From Psychromonas sp. psych-6C06 (lineage in GTDB: Bacteria; Pseudomonadota; Gammaproteobacteria; Enterobacterales; Psychromonadaceae), in contig NZ_PIZM01000002.1 of NCBI RefSeq assembly GCF_002835465.1, forward strand, positions 62,001 to 126,000: a stretch of 64,000 bases of DNA. Reading direction: 5' to 3'. Shown piece by piece: positions 36,372 to 45,701 of this stretch (position 1 is its first letter; each line of letters starts with the position of its first letter). Under the pieces are notes generated by a model that ran no database searches, was not told the origin of the DNA, and was given only the letters and a program-made list of their open reading frames with translations. The translations under genes and the position numbers were made by a program.

Positions 36372-36716
36372 TTATAACTGATTAAATATAATTTTAAGAT
36401 CGTGGGTCGAGGTTGAATTATTAACTTTAGCAATAAGCTGACCTGTAAAGTTACCTTTACGTATTACGATAGACTGCTCATCAGCCTCATAACGAAAAGC
36501 ATAACGTTTCCCATTAGTAGTAAACCAAAGCATATTGCCTGTTTCAGTGTCACCACTTCTCACCTGAATATCTGATTGTTCATCCATGGTTAAGATGATA
36601 AATCCAAGAAGAGGATAGATGATTTCATTTACATTGGTGGAGAGATGCTCAGATCGCTCGACCACTTTTAAAAAATGCTCTTTTAATACTTCAACTTCGT
36701 TTACGCTAACAGCCAT
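36372..36716 (-). CDS. conserved-looking small protein of unknown function
   Basis: A 114-residue soluble protein that I do not recognise. AAGGAG stands eight bases before the ATG, and composition and codon use fit a real gene. The N-terminal half is helical (EVEVLKEHFLKVVERSEHL) and the C-terminal half beta-rich (MLWFTTNGKRYAFRYEADEQ), with no signal peptide, membrane helix or cysteine. It has no operon partner. I see no catalytic motif. Confidence 0.55.
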   Translation of the reverse strand: MAVSVNEVEVLKEHFLKVVERSEHLSTNVNEIIYPLLGFIILTMDEQSDIQVRSGDTETGNMLWFTTNGKRYAFRYEADEQSIVIRKGNFTGQLIAKVNNSTSTHDLKIIFNQL

Positions 36717-37144
36717 TATTACAACTCCTTTTGATTTATTGCATCATCAACTTACCTTGTATGCGCCGATGACAGCCTAGTTTATCCGTTAAATACTTCG
36801 CTAGTGAGGTAAATTAAATCACGCGCATCCATTACAGCGTGTAGGATATGCTCTTATCATTCCCTATTTTATCAAATTTGCAACAGGAATTATTGCTACC
36901 AAGGATGATAAGCAAGCAGGGAAGCTTTAAATACAGTTGGAAAGCTGATTTAGGAAAATTATCACTATTAATATACGAGTAGCAGGAGATAGTTATTCTC
37001 ACTTCAAAACACGTAGCGTAAATTTTAACAAGTAATACCGACCTAGATAACTATCTGATCAATATTGCTGGTAAAATCAATGATTATGCCATTATTTTCA
37101 ATTCCAATAGCCAGCTATTTCCCAATCAAACGCCTTATTTTTAT

Positions 37145-37222
37145 TATACCAATTCCACTAATATAGAGATCAAATATTACGCAGGAAAAAGGAGTTAGTT
37201 CAAGGCGAAAATTGATTCAAAT
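37145..37222. repeat. MITE-like intergenic repeat, copy C (partial)
   Basis: Starts TATACCAATTCCA and matches the minus-strand end of copy B through ACGCAGGAAAA and GTTCAAGGCGAA, then diverges. It lies in the 760-base gap 36717-37479, which otherwise shows no gene, only AT-rich sequence with scattered stops in all frames. Confidence 0.55.
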
Positions 37223-37479
37223 GGTTGTTCCCTTTACAAACATTTTAACGAAGAGATTGGTTTCTTTAACCAGTAATATAGGTTTATCGTTTGCTATCAA
37301 CCGTAATAGAAATAATAAAAGGAGTAAATTAGGATCTTTGGGAAGGATAGTTAATTCTTAGCTGAAAATTATATTTATATATAAAAAAGCTTTTTAAACT
37401 TTATCAGTATTTATTAGCGCTTGAAGGTTGAGAGTTAGGTATTGATTTGGAGTTTTATAGAAATAATTTACAGTGATAT

Positions 37480-37553
37480 TGGTTGCGAGAGCAGGATTTG
37501 ATAAACATACTACGATCTTCGCTTGTTTATGAAGAGCTAGCCCGACGAACTAC
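37480..37553 (-). pseudogene. decayed initiator tRNA-Met copy 1
   Basis: On the minus strand the 3' end of tRNA-fMet (T arm and acceptor, ending CCA) is kept at 37480-37501. The rest carries insertions and lacks a proper anticodon arm and 5' end. ATAAACA and TGTTTAT near the insertion points can pair. It is followed by an AT-rich block that also recurs after copies 2 and 3. Confidence 0.7.
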
Positions 37554-37632
37554 AAATCAAATAATAGATAAATCTATTTTATGTTGTCGGTTTTTTTTTG
37601 GGGGGGGGGATTAGGAATATGTTACTTGAAGT

Positions 37633-37724
37633 TGGTTGCGAGAGCAGGATTTGAACCTACGACCTTCGGTGATAAACATACTACGACCTTCGCTTGTTTA
37701 TGAAGAGCTAGCCCAACGAACTAC
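37633..37724 (-). pseudogene. decayed initiator tRNA-Met copy 2
   Basis: The 3' region (37633-37669) matches the intact tRNA-fMet through the variable loop. The sequence then repeats a second ACGACCTTCG block and continues as in copy 1. No complete cloverleaf can be drawn. Confidence 0.7.
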
Positions 37725-37805
37725 AAATCAAATAATAGATAAATCTATTTTATGTTGTCGGTTTTTTATTTTTTTGGGGAGGATTAGGAATATGTTACTT
37801 GAAGT

Positions 37806-37879
37806 TGGTTGCGAGAGTAGGATTTGATAAACATACTACGACCTTCGACTGTTTATTAAGAGCTAGCCCGACGAACTAC
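37806..37879 (-). pseudogene. decayed initiator tRNA-Met copy 3
   Basis: Nearly the same as copy 1 (37480-37553), with a few base changes, including one in the acceptor-proximal region. It is the last degenerate copy before the first intact tRNA at 37963. Confidence 0.7.
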
Positions 37880-37962
37880 AAATAAAATAATAGATAAATC
37901 TATTTTATGTTGTCTGTTTTTTATTTTTTTGGGGGGGCTATTAGGAATATGTTGCTTGAAAT

Positions 37963-38039
<77 letters not shown>

Positions 38040-38082
38040 TCCGTTATTGGTGTTTCTTTTCTAATACTTTGCAAATCAAAAT

Positions 38083-38159
<77 letters not shown>

Positions 38160-38202
38160 TCCGTTATTGGTGTTTCTTTTCTAATGCTTTGCAAATCAAA
38201 AT

Positions 38203-38276
38203 TGGTTGCGAGAGCAGGATTAATAAACCTACCTACGCCCTTCGCCTATTTATGAAGAGCTAGCCCGACAAGCGGT
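38203..38276 (-). pseudogene. decayed initiator tRNA-Met copy 4
   Basis: Only the 3' 18 bases match the intact tRNA; after them the sequence follows the degenerate copies with further changes. It separates the intact tRNAs at 38083 and 38302. Confidence 0.65.
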
Positions 38277-38301
38277 CATTACTTTTCTAAAAGTCGAAAG
38301 T

Positions 38302-38378
<77 letters not shown>

Positions 38379-38396
38379 TCCGTTATTGGAATATCA

Positions 38397-38472
38397 TGGT
38401 GGGCGATACTGGGCTTGAACCAGTGACCCCCGCCTTGTAAGGGCGGTGCTCTCCCAACTGAGCTAATCGCCC
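38397..38472 (-). tRNA. tRNA-Val(UAC)
   Basis: 76 nt with encoded CCA; acceptor GGGCGAT/ATCGCCC, anticodon stem CCGCC/GGCGG with loop CTTACAA, anticodon TAC. Fourth and last of the valine copies in transcription order. Confidence 0.95.
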
Positions 38473-38529
38473 ATGATATAATTGTAGTGATTTTACTTCG
38501 AAATACAATAGAAGATCTAGTATATGATG

Positions 38530-38605
38530 TGGTGGGCGATACTGGGCTTGAACCAGTGACCCCCGCCTTGTAAGGGCGGTGCTCTCCCAACTGAGCTAAT
38601 CGCCC
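38530..38605 (-). tRNA. tRNA-Val(UAC)
   Basis: Identical 76-nt copy with the same cloverleaf and encoded CCA. Spacers between copies differ, so the tRNA bodies are kept identical by selection or gene conversion. Confidence 0.95.
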
Positions 38606-38633
38606 ACATTACATACACTAAACATTTTAATTA

Positions 38634-38709
38634 TGGTGGGCGATACTGGGCTTGAACCAGTGACCCCCGCCTTGTAAGGGCGGTGCTCTCCCAACTGAGC
38701 TAATCGCCC
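38634..38709 (-). tRNA. tRNA-Val(UAC)
   Basis: Identical 76-nt copy with encoded CCA, 28 bases from its neighbour. Confidence 0.95.
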
Positions 38710-38763
38710 ATAATTAAAATAACAACTCTTTATTCTCTTGTTGTTAAGAGGTGTAAATTGAAT

Positions 38764-38839
38764 TGGTGGGCGATACTGGGCTTGAACCAGTGACCCCCGC
38801 CTTGTAAGGGCGGTGCTCTCCCAACTGAGCTAATCGCCC
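38764..38839 (-). tRNA. tRNA-Val(UAC)
   Basis: Identical 76-nt copy with encoded CCA; the first gene transcribed from the array promoter. Confidence 0.95.
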
Positions 38840-38888
38840 AATTCAATATAACGCTGTTCTTTTTGGCATTGCCTTGGGAACGAGGCGA

Positions 38889-38917
38889 ATAATATAGAAC
38901 CTGATTGGTTGATGCAA
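38889..38917 (-). promoter_or_regulatory. sigma70 promoter of the tRNA array with GC-rich discriminator
   Basis: On the minus strand TTGCAT (38912-38917) and TATTAT (38889-38894) are separated by 17 bases and followed by the GC-rich discriminator TCGCCTCG. That is the form expected of a stringently controlled stable-RNA promoter. It is about 50 bases upstream of the first tRNA-Val. Confidence 0.6.
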
Positions 38918-39003
38918 GCACTTTATTAAAATCAATTTGTCGACTGCTCAACTCTTAAACAACCTGATTATTATGCCTGCATAAAGGTTAATGATTAAAC
39001 GGA

Positions 39004-39963
39004 TTACCCCAGATAATGCTCTTCAACCTGTTTAATAAAATCGTTAAGCTGCTGGACAGGTAACGCATTAATACCAGCGGCAGCAGCTCGACCACCGCCT
39101 GTTGCAAATTTAATGCAGATATCCCCTGCCCCTTGTTTATTTTTTAGCGGTGCTCGCAGTGAAACAAGATAAGTACCGTCACTGTTTTTTGTTAACACAG
39201 CATGGGCGCTATCAACCGATTGATTGGCTAATAAGTTACCGTAAACCCCACTAATACGTCGAGACCAAGCTTCATTAGGCAATTCAAATACAGAAAGTAG
39301 CTCACTTTCATACAGAGCAGTAATTGATAGTGCGTTTTCCATATCCGATTTATAAGCTTTCTGAAGCTTATAAAAAGGTGAATTTAGATCAGCAATAAGA
39401 TCAAAAGGTGAAGGATATGCTAATAAAGCGCGATATAGATCAGCAGGATCAAAGTGTAAATCAGCAATAGAAGCGCCATAACCATTGTAATTAATTAAGG
39501 TACCAATCTCTTTTAACTGCTCTGCTTGCGCTCGTGTATACCCTGCTTGCTTTGATAGTTCGTCTGCTTTGGCAATTAAGTTATCACCGTAAGCGGCTGT
39601 AATAGCCCACGCATGGTATTTACCATCTAATAGCTTATCAACAATCAAACCAGTACAAGTATTTGCATCTAAATCGATATGTGCTTCAAGGTTTGTATGA
39701 TCAGGGATATCACCAGCGCGGTGGTGATCTGCATAAAAAACACAAGCGCCATTGTTTAAAGCATCATTAAGCCCTTGGATATTCTTTTCCATGGAAATAT
39801 CTAAAATTGTGAGTGTATCTCCCGCTTTGACATTCACTCCTTTTACCAGTTGAATATCACGCTTAACTCCAGTCACTAACTGACTATCAGCGGGGTTTGC
39901 TAGGCGTAATTGAAGTAATGCGATAATGCCATCTGCATCACCGTTAAAAATATCGTAAAACAT
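39004..39963 (-). CDS. DHH-family phosphoesterase-like protein
   Basis: A 319-residue protein of the DHH/DHHA1 superfamily. Metal-binding motifs are D9-A-D11-G (FNGDADGI), D55 and D79-H-H81, with the C-terminal DHHA1 signature GGGRAAAAGI near residue 296. Relatives include nanoRNases, cyclic-dinucleotide phosphodiesterases and RecJ; at this length with DHHA1 it is nearest the small oligonucleotide/nucleotide phosphoesterases. The exact substrate cannot be assigned. It lies 14 bases downstream of wecA and is probably the last gene of that transcript. Confidence 0.8.
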   Translation of the reverse strand: MFYDIFNGDADGIIALLQLRLANPADSQLVTGVKRDIQLVKGVNVKAGDTLTILDISMEKNIQGLNDALNNGACVFYADHHRAGDIPDHTNLEAHIDLDANTCTGLIVDKLLDGKYHAWAITAAYGDNLIAKADELSKQAGYTRAQAEQLKEIGTLINYNGYGASIADLHFDPADLYRALLAYPSPFDLIADLNSPFYKLQKAYKSDMENALSITALYESELLSVFELPNEAWSRRISGVYGNLLANQSVDSAHAVLTKNSDGTYLVSLRAPLKNKQGAGDICIKFATGGGRAAAAGINALPVQQLNDFIKQVEEHYLG

Positions 39964-39977
39964 AAGAATCCATGGTG

Positions 39978-41048
39978 TTATTTAATACGGCAAGATAAGT
40001 TACGCAGAAAAACCGTAACTTTCCAGATATGGGTGAAACAAAGATAATAACCTATAAAGGTGACTATAAAAGCAATAAACATAAACATTTCAGAGAGCTG
40101 CATAATTTCACCAATAACGCCGATTAAAGCGAACACAACCGCTATGCAACAAATCAATACCAGCGTTTGTATTGACGATAAACCAAGGCGCTCACAGACA
40201 TGGTGAATATGCTCACGGTCTGCTTTAAAGGGAGATTGTTGTTTTCGAATGCGACGCAACATGGTATAGGCCATATCCATCAATGGAATTGCAATGATCC
40301 AAAGTGCGGTGACAGGTTTGATTTGGTTGTCCATCTGTGGCCCAAACTCACGCTGACTTCCTTCTATTAATAACCAAATAACAGTAAAGCCAATAAATAA
40401 ACTTCCTGAGTCACCCATAAAGACTTTCATTTTTCGTTTCGGTATTAGCCCCAAATTACACAAAACATAGGGGATGATCGATACAATAATAACTGTATTA
40501 AATAACAATAAATTAGTCTGACCATTCAATGCAAATAAAACCGCCAACGCAGAAAATGTCACCATGGACAACCCCCCTAGCAGGCCATCGAGTCCATCGA
40601 CCATATTAAATGCAGTGACCGCACCAATAATGGCAATCACAGTAAACAATATCTCAGCATTATTTAAAAAAAGATCCCCGAAACCTATTAAATCACCAAG
40701 GTGATGAATTTTTATATCAGCAAAGACAACTAACCAGATAGAGATAGCGGTAATCAGTAGTACACGTATAAAAACACTTAAATCAAATTTGTCGTCGATC
40801 AAGCCAATTAATAACAGTAAGCCACTACAACAGATAAACACTTGGCTATTTGAGATTACATCGGGGACAAAAAAGAGCAGAATAACAATAGGTAAAAAGA
40901 TGGAAACGCCACCGATCAGAGGGATGTTACCTTGGTGAAGTTTACGAGAAGTTGGACGGTCCACAAAGCCAACTTTAATCGCAATAGGATACAAAATGCA
41001 AAGTGTAAAACTTGCAAGACAAAAAGCGAATAATAAGGTTAAAAGCAT
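39978..41048 (-). CDS. wecA: WecA: undecaprenyl-phosphate GlcNAc-1-phosphate transferase
   Basis: A 356-residue multi-pass membrane enzyme of the MraY/WecA family, with about eleven hydrophobic segments. Signature motifs are LIDDKFDL near residue 85 (Mg-binding Asp pair), NMVDGLDGL (about 150), FMGDSGSLF (about 213) and DREHIHH in the cytoplasmic loop that distinguishes WecA-type enzymes. It starts polymer synthesis by moving GlcNAc-1-P from UDP-GlcNAc to undecaprenyl phosphate at the inner membrane. With wecB and wecC at the right end of the window it implies a GlcNAc/ManNAcA-containing surface polymer. A dyad at 41092-41116 separates it from cysC. Confidence 0.93.
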   Translation of the reverse strand: MLLTLLFAFCLASFTLCILYPIAIKVGFVDRPTSRKLHQGNIPLIGGVSIFLPIVILLFFVPDVISNSQVFICCSGLLLLIGLIDDKFDLSVFIRVLLITAISIWLVVFADIKIHHLGDLIGFGDLFLNNAEILFTVIAIIGAVTAFNMVDGLDGLLGGLSMVTFSALAVLFALNGQTNLLLFNTVIIVSIIPYVLCNLGLIPKRKMKVFMGDSGSLFIGFTVIWLLIEGSQREFGPQMDNQIKPVTALWIIAIPLMDMAYTMLRRIRKQQSPFKADREHIHHVCERLGLSSIQTLVLICCIAVVFALIGVIGEIMQLSEMFMFIAFIVTFIGYYLCFTHIWKVTVFLRNLSCRIK

Positions 41049-41091
41049 AAAATCATTCTATGGAAATCTTAATAAAATATTAAACAAAAGA

Positions 41092-41116
41092 GTATAACCA
41101 CAGTTTATGGTTATAC
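41092..41116 (-). terminator. stem-loop between cysC and wecA
   Basis: GTATAACCA (41092-41100) and TGGTTATAC (41108-41116) form a perfect nine-base stem with a seven-base loop. On the minus strand it is followed by TCTTTTGTTT, so it can end the cysC transcript. Its stem also resembles the TATAACC/GGTTATA dyads near the sulfatase genes, which is a caution against over-reading that motif. Confidence 0.5.
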
Positions 41117-41162
41117 AATCTATGTGCTTTCTTTTTTATGCTTTATTTGAATTTCAATGCTG

Positions 41163-41798
41163 TTATTGAATGAATCCCTCACTTTTGAGATATTCAATAA
41201 CTTGCAATGCACAGTCTTGAATCGATTTCTCATCAGTTTTTACATGTACTTCTGGCGACACAGGGGCTTCATATGCCGAGTCGATACCCGTGAAGTTTTT
41301 AATCTCACCAGCACGTGCCTTTTTATATAACCCTTTCGGATCACGAGACTCACAAACCGATAATGGTGTATCGATAAACACTTCAATGAATTGCTTATTT
41401 GGTAATGACTCTCTCACCATTTCACGATCAGAGATAAAGGGAGATATGAATGCTGTAGAAACAAGCAACCCAGCATCAGCAAATAATTTTGCAACTTCTG
41501 ATACTCGGCGAATATTTTCAACACGATCGGCATCAGAAAAACCAAGATCTCCATTTAGACCATGACGTACATTATCACCATCTAACACATAAGTTTTTAC
41601 ATCCATCTGGTGCAACATAAGATCTACTGCATTTGCAACCGTTGACTTCCCTGACCCACTTAATCCAGTAAACCATAGTACAGCAGCTTTATGACCGTTT
41701 AGTTTGATATGATCTTCATGCGACACACTCGCATTATGCCAAACAACATCCGATGATTTTTCACCATCAACTTTTTTTTCTACGTAAGGGGTACTCAT
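41163..41798 (-). CDS. cysC: CysC: adenylylsulfate (APS) kinase
   Basis: A 211-residue APS kinase with P-loop GLSGSGKS (45-52), [10 protein letters not shown], the [15 protein letters not shown] block and [21 protein letters not shown], all standard for CysC. It phosphorylates APS to PAPS, the sulfate donor. ATG 41798 follows GGAGG by five bases; an in-frame TTG four codons upstream overlaps that site. No PAPS reductase gene (cysH) is seen; instead a sulfotransferase is encoded in the same cluster, so PAPS may be used mainly for polymer sulfation. Confidence 0.95.
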   Translation of the reverse strand: MSTPYVEKKVDGEKSSDVVWHNASVSHEDHIKLNGHKAAVLWFTGLSGSGKSTVANAVDLMLHQMDVKTYVLDGDNVRHGLNGDLGFSDADRVENIRRVSEVAKLFADAGLLVSTAFISPFISDREMVRESLPNKQFIEVFIDTPLSVCESRDPKGLYKKARAGEIKNFTGIDSAYEAPVSPEVHVKTDEKSIQDCALQVIEYLKSEGFIQ

Positions 41799-41974
41799 AA
41801 AATCCTCCAAAAAAAGCTAGAATGAAAACAGAGCTTGAAGGCTTAAAGGTTTTCACCCCCTCACCTCTAGCTATATCGCCTTACAGCATTTTTTATAATT
41901 AACAATAATAATGCACGTAGGATAAACGCACCTAGCGTTCCAGCCTTCGCGCTTTTAAGCCTTAAAGCTTATTT
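41799..41974. repeat. AAGGCTT-type intergenic repeats, spacer cysC/permease
   Basis: AGCTTGAAGGCTTAAAGG near 41833 and its inverted relative CTTTTAAGCCTTAAAGCTT near 41951 flank the spacer. Similar short units occupy the other three spacers of the cys operon (43703-43783, 45197-45244 and 45605-45701) and are not seen in other spacers of the window. Confidence 0.6.
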
Positions 41975-43702
41975 CTACAATCCAAAAACAACAACGATCA
42001 TCGTCACCGCAGTCAAGCTATAAGCAATGCTGACGGGAACGCCAATCTTAATAAAATCATTTAATTTATATTGCCCAGCATTAAATACCATTAAGTTTGT
42101 TTGATAGCCATAGGGGCTAATAAAGCTGGCACTTGCACCAAAAGCGACGGCCATGATAAAGGCCATTGGATTGGCATCAATACTCATGGCTAACCCATAA
42201 GCGATAGGAAAAACCAATGCAGCGGCAGCATTATTGGTTACTAACTCAGTCAATAACCAAGTAATAATATAAACCGCAATTAAGGCCATCAAAGGGCTAA
42301 ACGCTTGATTATTTTCGCTAATCAGTTGTGTAAAGCTATCGATAACGCCACTATTTTGTAATGCATAGGAAAGTACAATCGCAGATGAAATAATGACCCA
42401 AATATCTGTCGGAAAACGACGTAACAATTCATTGGTACTAAAACATCCCGTTAATAAAAGAATGCCAAGCAGCAATAAAACTGATTTAAACAGTGGAAGG
42501 ATACCAAGCGCAGAGACAACAATTGCAGTTAAGAACCCAGCAACAGCTAGCCATTCTTTCGCGCCAGACAAACGGGAGTCCAGTTCAACATCGGAGAGTA
42601 AAATAAAATTCTTACGAATATTACGACGCGATTTAAAATCTTCCCCCACAGCTAACACTAAAAAATCACCGGGCTTAATTTTTAAACGACCAATTTTGCC
42701 CGATACCTTCTCACCATCACGCTTAATAGCAACAACGGCAGCATCAAATAGCGAACGAAATCCCACCTGCTTAAGCGTTTTACGGGTAAGGATACTTTCC
42801 GGCCTAACTACCACTTCGCGTAAATTATCGATGGATAAACCATTGTTTTCTGCAAATATTGATAGGCCATCAAACATATTCAACTGGCTAACTTTTGAGA
42901 TATCGCCACTAAAAATAAGTTTATCGTTTGCTTGTAAAATTTCGCTAGGCGCAATTGCACTCAACAACCTTTCACCACGTAAAATTTCTACTAAGAATAA
43001 AGATTGCAAATGACGCAATCCATTTTGCTCAACACTTTTCCCTACTAAACTGGAGTCGGGACTAATTTTCGCTTCAATAAAATAGGATTCAGCCTTTACA
43101 TTTTGCGCTTTACGATCGGGCAAAAAGTGCCCACAAAAATAGAGCGTGAATCCACAGGCAAATACCAAACATAAACCGACTAGAGTGAAGTCAAAAAAAC
43201 CAAGAGAGGGTAAATTAGCGTCGAGTACTAAACTGTTTACAATGAGATTAGTAGAGGTACCTACCAAGGTTAATGTCCCCCCTAAAATAGCAGCATAGGA
43301 TAGAGGTATCAATAACTTACTTGCAGAGTGATGGGGGTTATTACGAATTGGCGCGAGCATAGTTGAGACGACAGCGGTATTATTAAGTAGCGCTGATGAA
43401 ATAACAGTAAAGCCAAATAAACGGGTCCAAGTTGCTTGATAACTTGGCTTAATAACTTTCATTGCAACTAAACGCAACAAACGCGTTTTTTCTAATGCAA
43501 TAGAGCATAGCATTAATAATATTAAGGTTAATAAACCTTGATTAGAAAGACTTTTTATCACTTGCTCAGTAGAAACCATATCGGTTGAAAATAAGGCTAA
43601 TAAAGCAATACCAAACACCAGACTAGGACGTTGTTGATATTTTATTAAACCGATAATAGTAGAAAGGAATACAGCGAGTACGAAATAGGATTGAAGTGTC
43701 AT
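41975..43702 (-). CDS. SLC13/DASS-type sulfate permease with TrkA-C domains
   Basis: A 575-residue transporter: about twelve membrane helices split by two cytoplasmic RCK/TrkA-C domains (about 205-285 and 295-375). Motifs SSALLNNTAVVS, GGTLTLVGTSTNLIVN and, in the second half, ELVTNNAAAALVFPIAYGL plus a PYGYQTNLMV element are the paired hairpin sequences of the divalent-anion/Na symporter family. Position between cysC and cysN makes sulfate the probable substrate; Na-driven uptake suits a marine cell. The frame starts at ATG 43702, inside a repeat-rich spacer. Confidence 0.88.
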   Translation of the reverse strand: MTLQSYFVLAVFLSTIIGLIKYQQRPSLVFGIALLALFSTDMVSTEQVIKSLSNQGLLTLILLMLCSIALEKTRLLRLVAMKVIKPSYQATWTRLFGFTVISSALLNNTAVVSTMLAPIRNNPHHSASKLLIPLSYAAILGGTLTLVGTSTNLIVNSLVLDANLPSLGFFDFTLVGLCLVFACGFTLYFCGHFLPDRKAQNVKAESYFIEAKISPDSSLVGKSVEQNGLRHLQSLFLVEILRGERLLSAIAPSEILQANDKLIFSGDISKVSQLNMFDGLSIFAENNGLSIDNLREVVVRPESILTRKTLKQVGFRSLFDAAVVAIKRDGEKVSGKIGRLKIKPGDFLVLAVGEDFKSRRNIRKNFILLSDVELDSRLSGAKEWLAVAGFLTAIVVSALGILPLFKSVLLLLGILLLTGCFSTNELLRRFPTDIWVIISSAIVLSYALQNSGVIDSFTQLISENNQAFSPLMALIAVYIITWLLTELVTNNAAAALVFPIAYGLAMSIDANPMAFIMAVAFGASASFISPYGYQTNLMVFNAGQYKLNDFIKIGVPVSIAYSLTAVTMIVVVFGL

Positions 43703-43783
43703 AAGAAAGCCTAAAAGCTTAAAGCAGGAAGGCAGGAAGGCTGGAAAGCAGGTTTTGCCTTCAAGCCTTCAAGCCCTATAGCC
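43703..43783. repeat. AAGGCTT-type repeats, spacer permease/cysN
   Basis: A dense cluster of GGAAGGC, GCCTTCAAGCC and CTTAAAGC units in both orientations fills the whole 80-base spacer; it can fold into a long imperfect hairpin. Confidence 0.65.
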
Positions 43784-45196
43784 TTAAAGCTTTGTTACGT
43801 CTTTTGCTTCCCAATGCGGGAAATGTTTACGAACTAATGCGTTAAATTCAACTTCAAACGCGCTGTAAGCGTGTTCTTGTTCTTGTTTAACTGCTTCAAT
43901 TGAGCCACGAATCATACCAGCACCAACCGTAGCATTGCTTAGGCGGTCAATAATAATGAATGCGCCTGTACCACGGTTTTCATTATATGCATCAAACTGA
44001 ACGTGTTCAGCGACCTCAAAGTTACAACTACCTATCTCATTTAATTCAAGTTGCGTAGCCGCGGTTTGCTCCATTGTATTTACATCAGTTTTAGAGTTAA
44101 TCGCAACCACAGAGCCAACTGTTGAGTTAGTACCGACTTTAACAATGTATTCACGATCAACATGTAATGCATTTTCATCCATCCAAACCACATCAGCAAC
44201 AAAGTTTTTGCTTGATTCAGGTTTTTCATGTGGACGAACAATCATGTCACCACGACTAATATCGATTTCATCTTCTAGCGTTAACGTGATCGCCATGCCT
44301 TCAAATGCAGACTCAATATTACCGTCAAAAGTAACAATCTCTTTCACTTTACTTTGCTTACCAGAAGGTAATGCTTCAATGGTATCACCTACACGAATTT
44401 CACCCGATGCGATAGTACCGGCAAAACCACGGAAGTTTAGGTTAGGGCGATTAACATATTGCACGCCTAAACGGAACTTTTCGTTAGTGTCGCTATTAAT
44501 TTGCACAGAATCTAACAAACGCATTAACGGAGAACCTGGGTACCAAGGCATATTGGCACTTTGGTTAACTACGTTATCGCCTTTCAATGCAGAAATTGGC
44601 ACAAAGCGCACATCAGCAATGTTTAACTGCTCAGCAAACTCACGGTAATCAGATTTGATTTTTTTGTAAACTTCTTGATCGTATCCAACCGCATCCATTT
44701 TGTTCACAGCGATAACAACGTGCTTAATACCCAATAGCGAACAGATATAAGAGTGACGACGCGTTTGAACTTGTACACCGTGACGCGCATCGATTAGAAT
44801 AATCGCTAAATCACAGGTAGAAGCACCGGTGGCCATGTTACGTGTATACTGCTCATGCCCAGGAGTGTCCGCAATAATAAATTTGCGTTTCTCAGTTGCA
44901 AAGTAACGGTATGCAACGTCAATAGTAATACCCTGTTCACGCTCTGACTGAAGACCATCTACCAATAACGCTAAATCAAATGATTCATCGGTCGTATTAA
45001 ATTTCTTTGAATCTTTTTCAATAGCGGCCATGTGATCTTCAAAAATCATCTTACTATCGTATAACAGACGACCAATCAGTGTTGATTTACCGTCATCTAC
45101 GCTACCACAAGTGATAAAACGCATCATATCTTTGTTTTCGTGTGCGCGAAGATACCCTTCGATATCTGTCGCTAATAAATTTTGCTCATTAGACAT
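43784..45196 (-). CDS. cysN: CysN: sulfate adenylyltransferase GTPase subunit
   Basis: A 470-residue EF-Tu-like GTPase: G1 GSVDDGKS (31-38), G3 DTPGHEQY, G4 NKMD, followed by two beta-barrel domains. With CysD it forms ATP sulfurylase, making APS from sulfate and ATP driven by GTP hydrolysis. It ends without a fused CysC domain, matching the separate cysC gene downstream. AAGGA precedes the ATG. The normal cysD-cysN adjacency is broken by a four-helix-bundle gene. Confidence 0.95.
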   Translation of the reverse strand: MSNEQNLLATDIEGYLRAHENKDMMRFITCGSVDDGKSTLIGRLLYDSKMIFEDHMAAIEKDSKKFNTTDESFDLALLVDGLQSEREQGITIDVAYRYFATEKRKFIIADTPGHEQYTRNMATGASTCDLAIILIDARHGVQVQTRRHSYICSLLGIKHVVIAVNKMDAVGYDQEVYKKIKSDYREFAEQLNIADVRFVPISALKGDNVVNQSANMPWYPGSPLMRLLDSVQINSDTNEKFRLGVQYVNRPNLNFRGFAGTIASGEIRVGDTIEALPSGKQSKVKEIVTFDGNIESAFEGMAITLTLEDEIDISRGDMIVRPHEKPESSKNFVADVVWMDENALHVDREYIVKVGTNSTVGSVVAINSKTDVNTMEQTAATQLELNEIGSCNFEVAEHVQFDAYNENRGTGAFIIIDRLSNATVGAGMIRGSIEAVKQEQEHAYSAFEVEFNALVRKHFPHWEAKDVTKL

Positions 45197-45244
45197 TTTA
45201 AATTCCTTAAAACAAAGGCGAGAAAGCTATAATGCGTAAAGGCA
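45197..45244. repeat. AAGGCATT-type repeats, spacer cysN/four-helix-bundle gene
   Basis: A short run of AAGGCGAGAAAGC, GTAAAGGCATTAAGGC units directly borders the four-helix-bundle stop; same family as the other cys-operon spacers. Confidence 0.5.
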
Positions 45245-45604
45245 TTAAGGCAAATTCTTCGCATCCTCATTTATTCTCTTTATTAAGCCAGATAACATAG
45301 CTGCAATATGGCGCGTTTTATCGAGCCATTGTTGCCCAGCTTCGCTACCGATATAACCGATATCAATACCAATATAAACTTGCGTTCTTAATTCAGCACA
45401 AGAGGCTTTGGCAATCACTAAAAAGTGGCATTTATCTTTCGCCGTTTTGCGTGACATACCTTCAGCAATATTACTCGGTATCGATAAACCTGAGCGTGTT
45501 ATCTGATCTTTAAATCCATAATCTCGAGAGGTTTGAAAGTGAAGGTATAATTCAACAGCCAGTTGCTTTGATTCCTGCCATACACTTAACTTCTCAAAAT
45601 CCAT
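45245..45604 (-). CDS. four-helix-bundle protein (S23/IVS-encoded family)
   Basis: A 119-residue helical protein with the family signature RSGLSIPSNIAEG (about 38-50) and the opening DFEKLSVWQESKQLAVELY. The family is named from ORFs in 23S rRNA intervening sequences; free-standing copies are scattered in bacterial genomes, and the Avd protein of diversity-generating retroelements shares the fold. ATG 45604 follows GGAG by five bases. It is inserted between cysD and cysN on the same strand and is flanked on both sides by AAGGC repeats. Its job here is unknown; RNA or nucleic acid binding is likely from the family. Confidence 0.85.
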   Translation of the reverse strand: MDFEKLSVWQESKQLAVELYLHFQTSRDYGFKDQITRSGLSIPSNIAEGMSRKTAKDKCHFLVIAKASCAELRTQVYIGIDIGYIGSEAGQQWLDKTRHIAAMLSGLIKRINEDAKNLP

Positions 45605-45701
45605 TAACACTCCAATACAAATCTAGAAGGCTGTAATGCTTGAAGGTTTTGCTTTCTTGCCTTCTAGCTTTGAGCCTTTTAGCCTATCTCTAAGCCTTCG
45701 C
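45605..45701. repeat. AAGGCTT-type repeats, spacer four-helix-bundle gene/cysD
   Basis: AGAAGGCTGTAATGCTTGAAGG, in one orientation, is followed by GCCTTCTAGC, GCCTTTTAGCC and GCCTTCGCTTAG in the other. The spacer forms a long interrupted inverted repeat next to the inserted gene. Confidence 0.6.
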
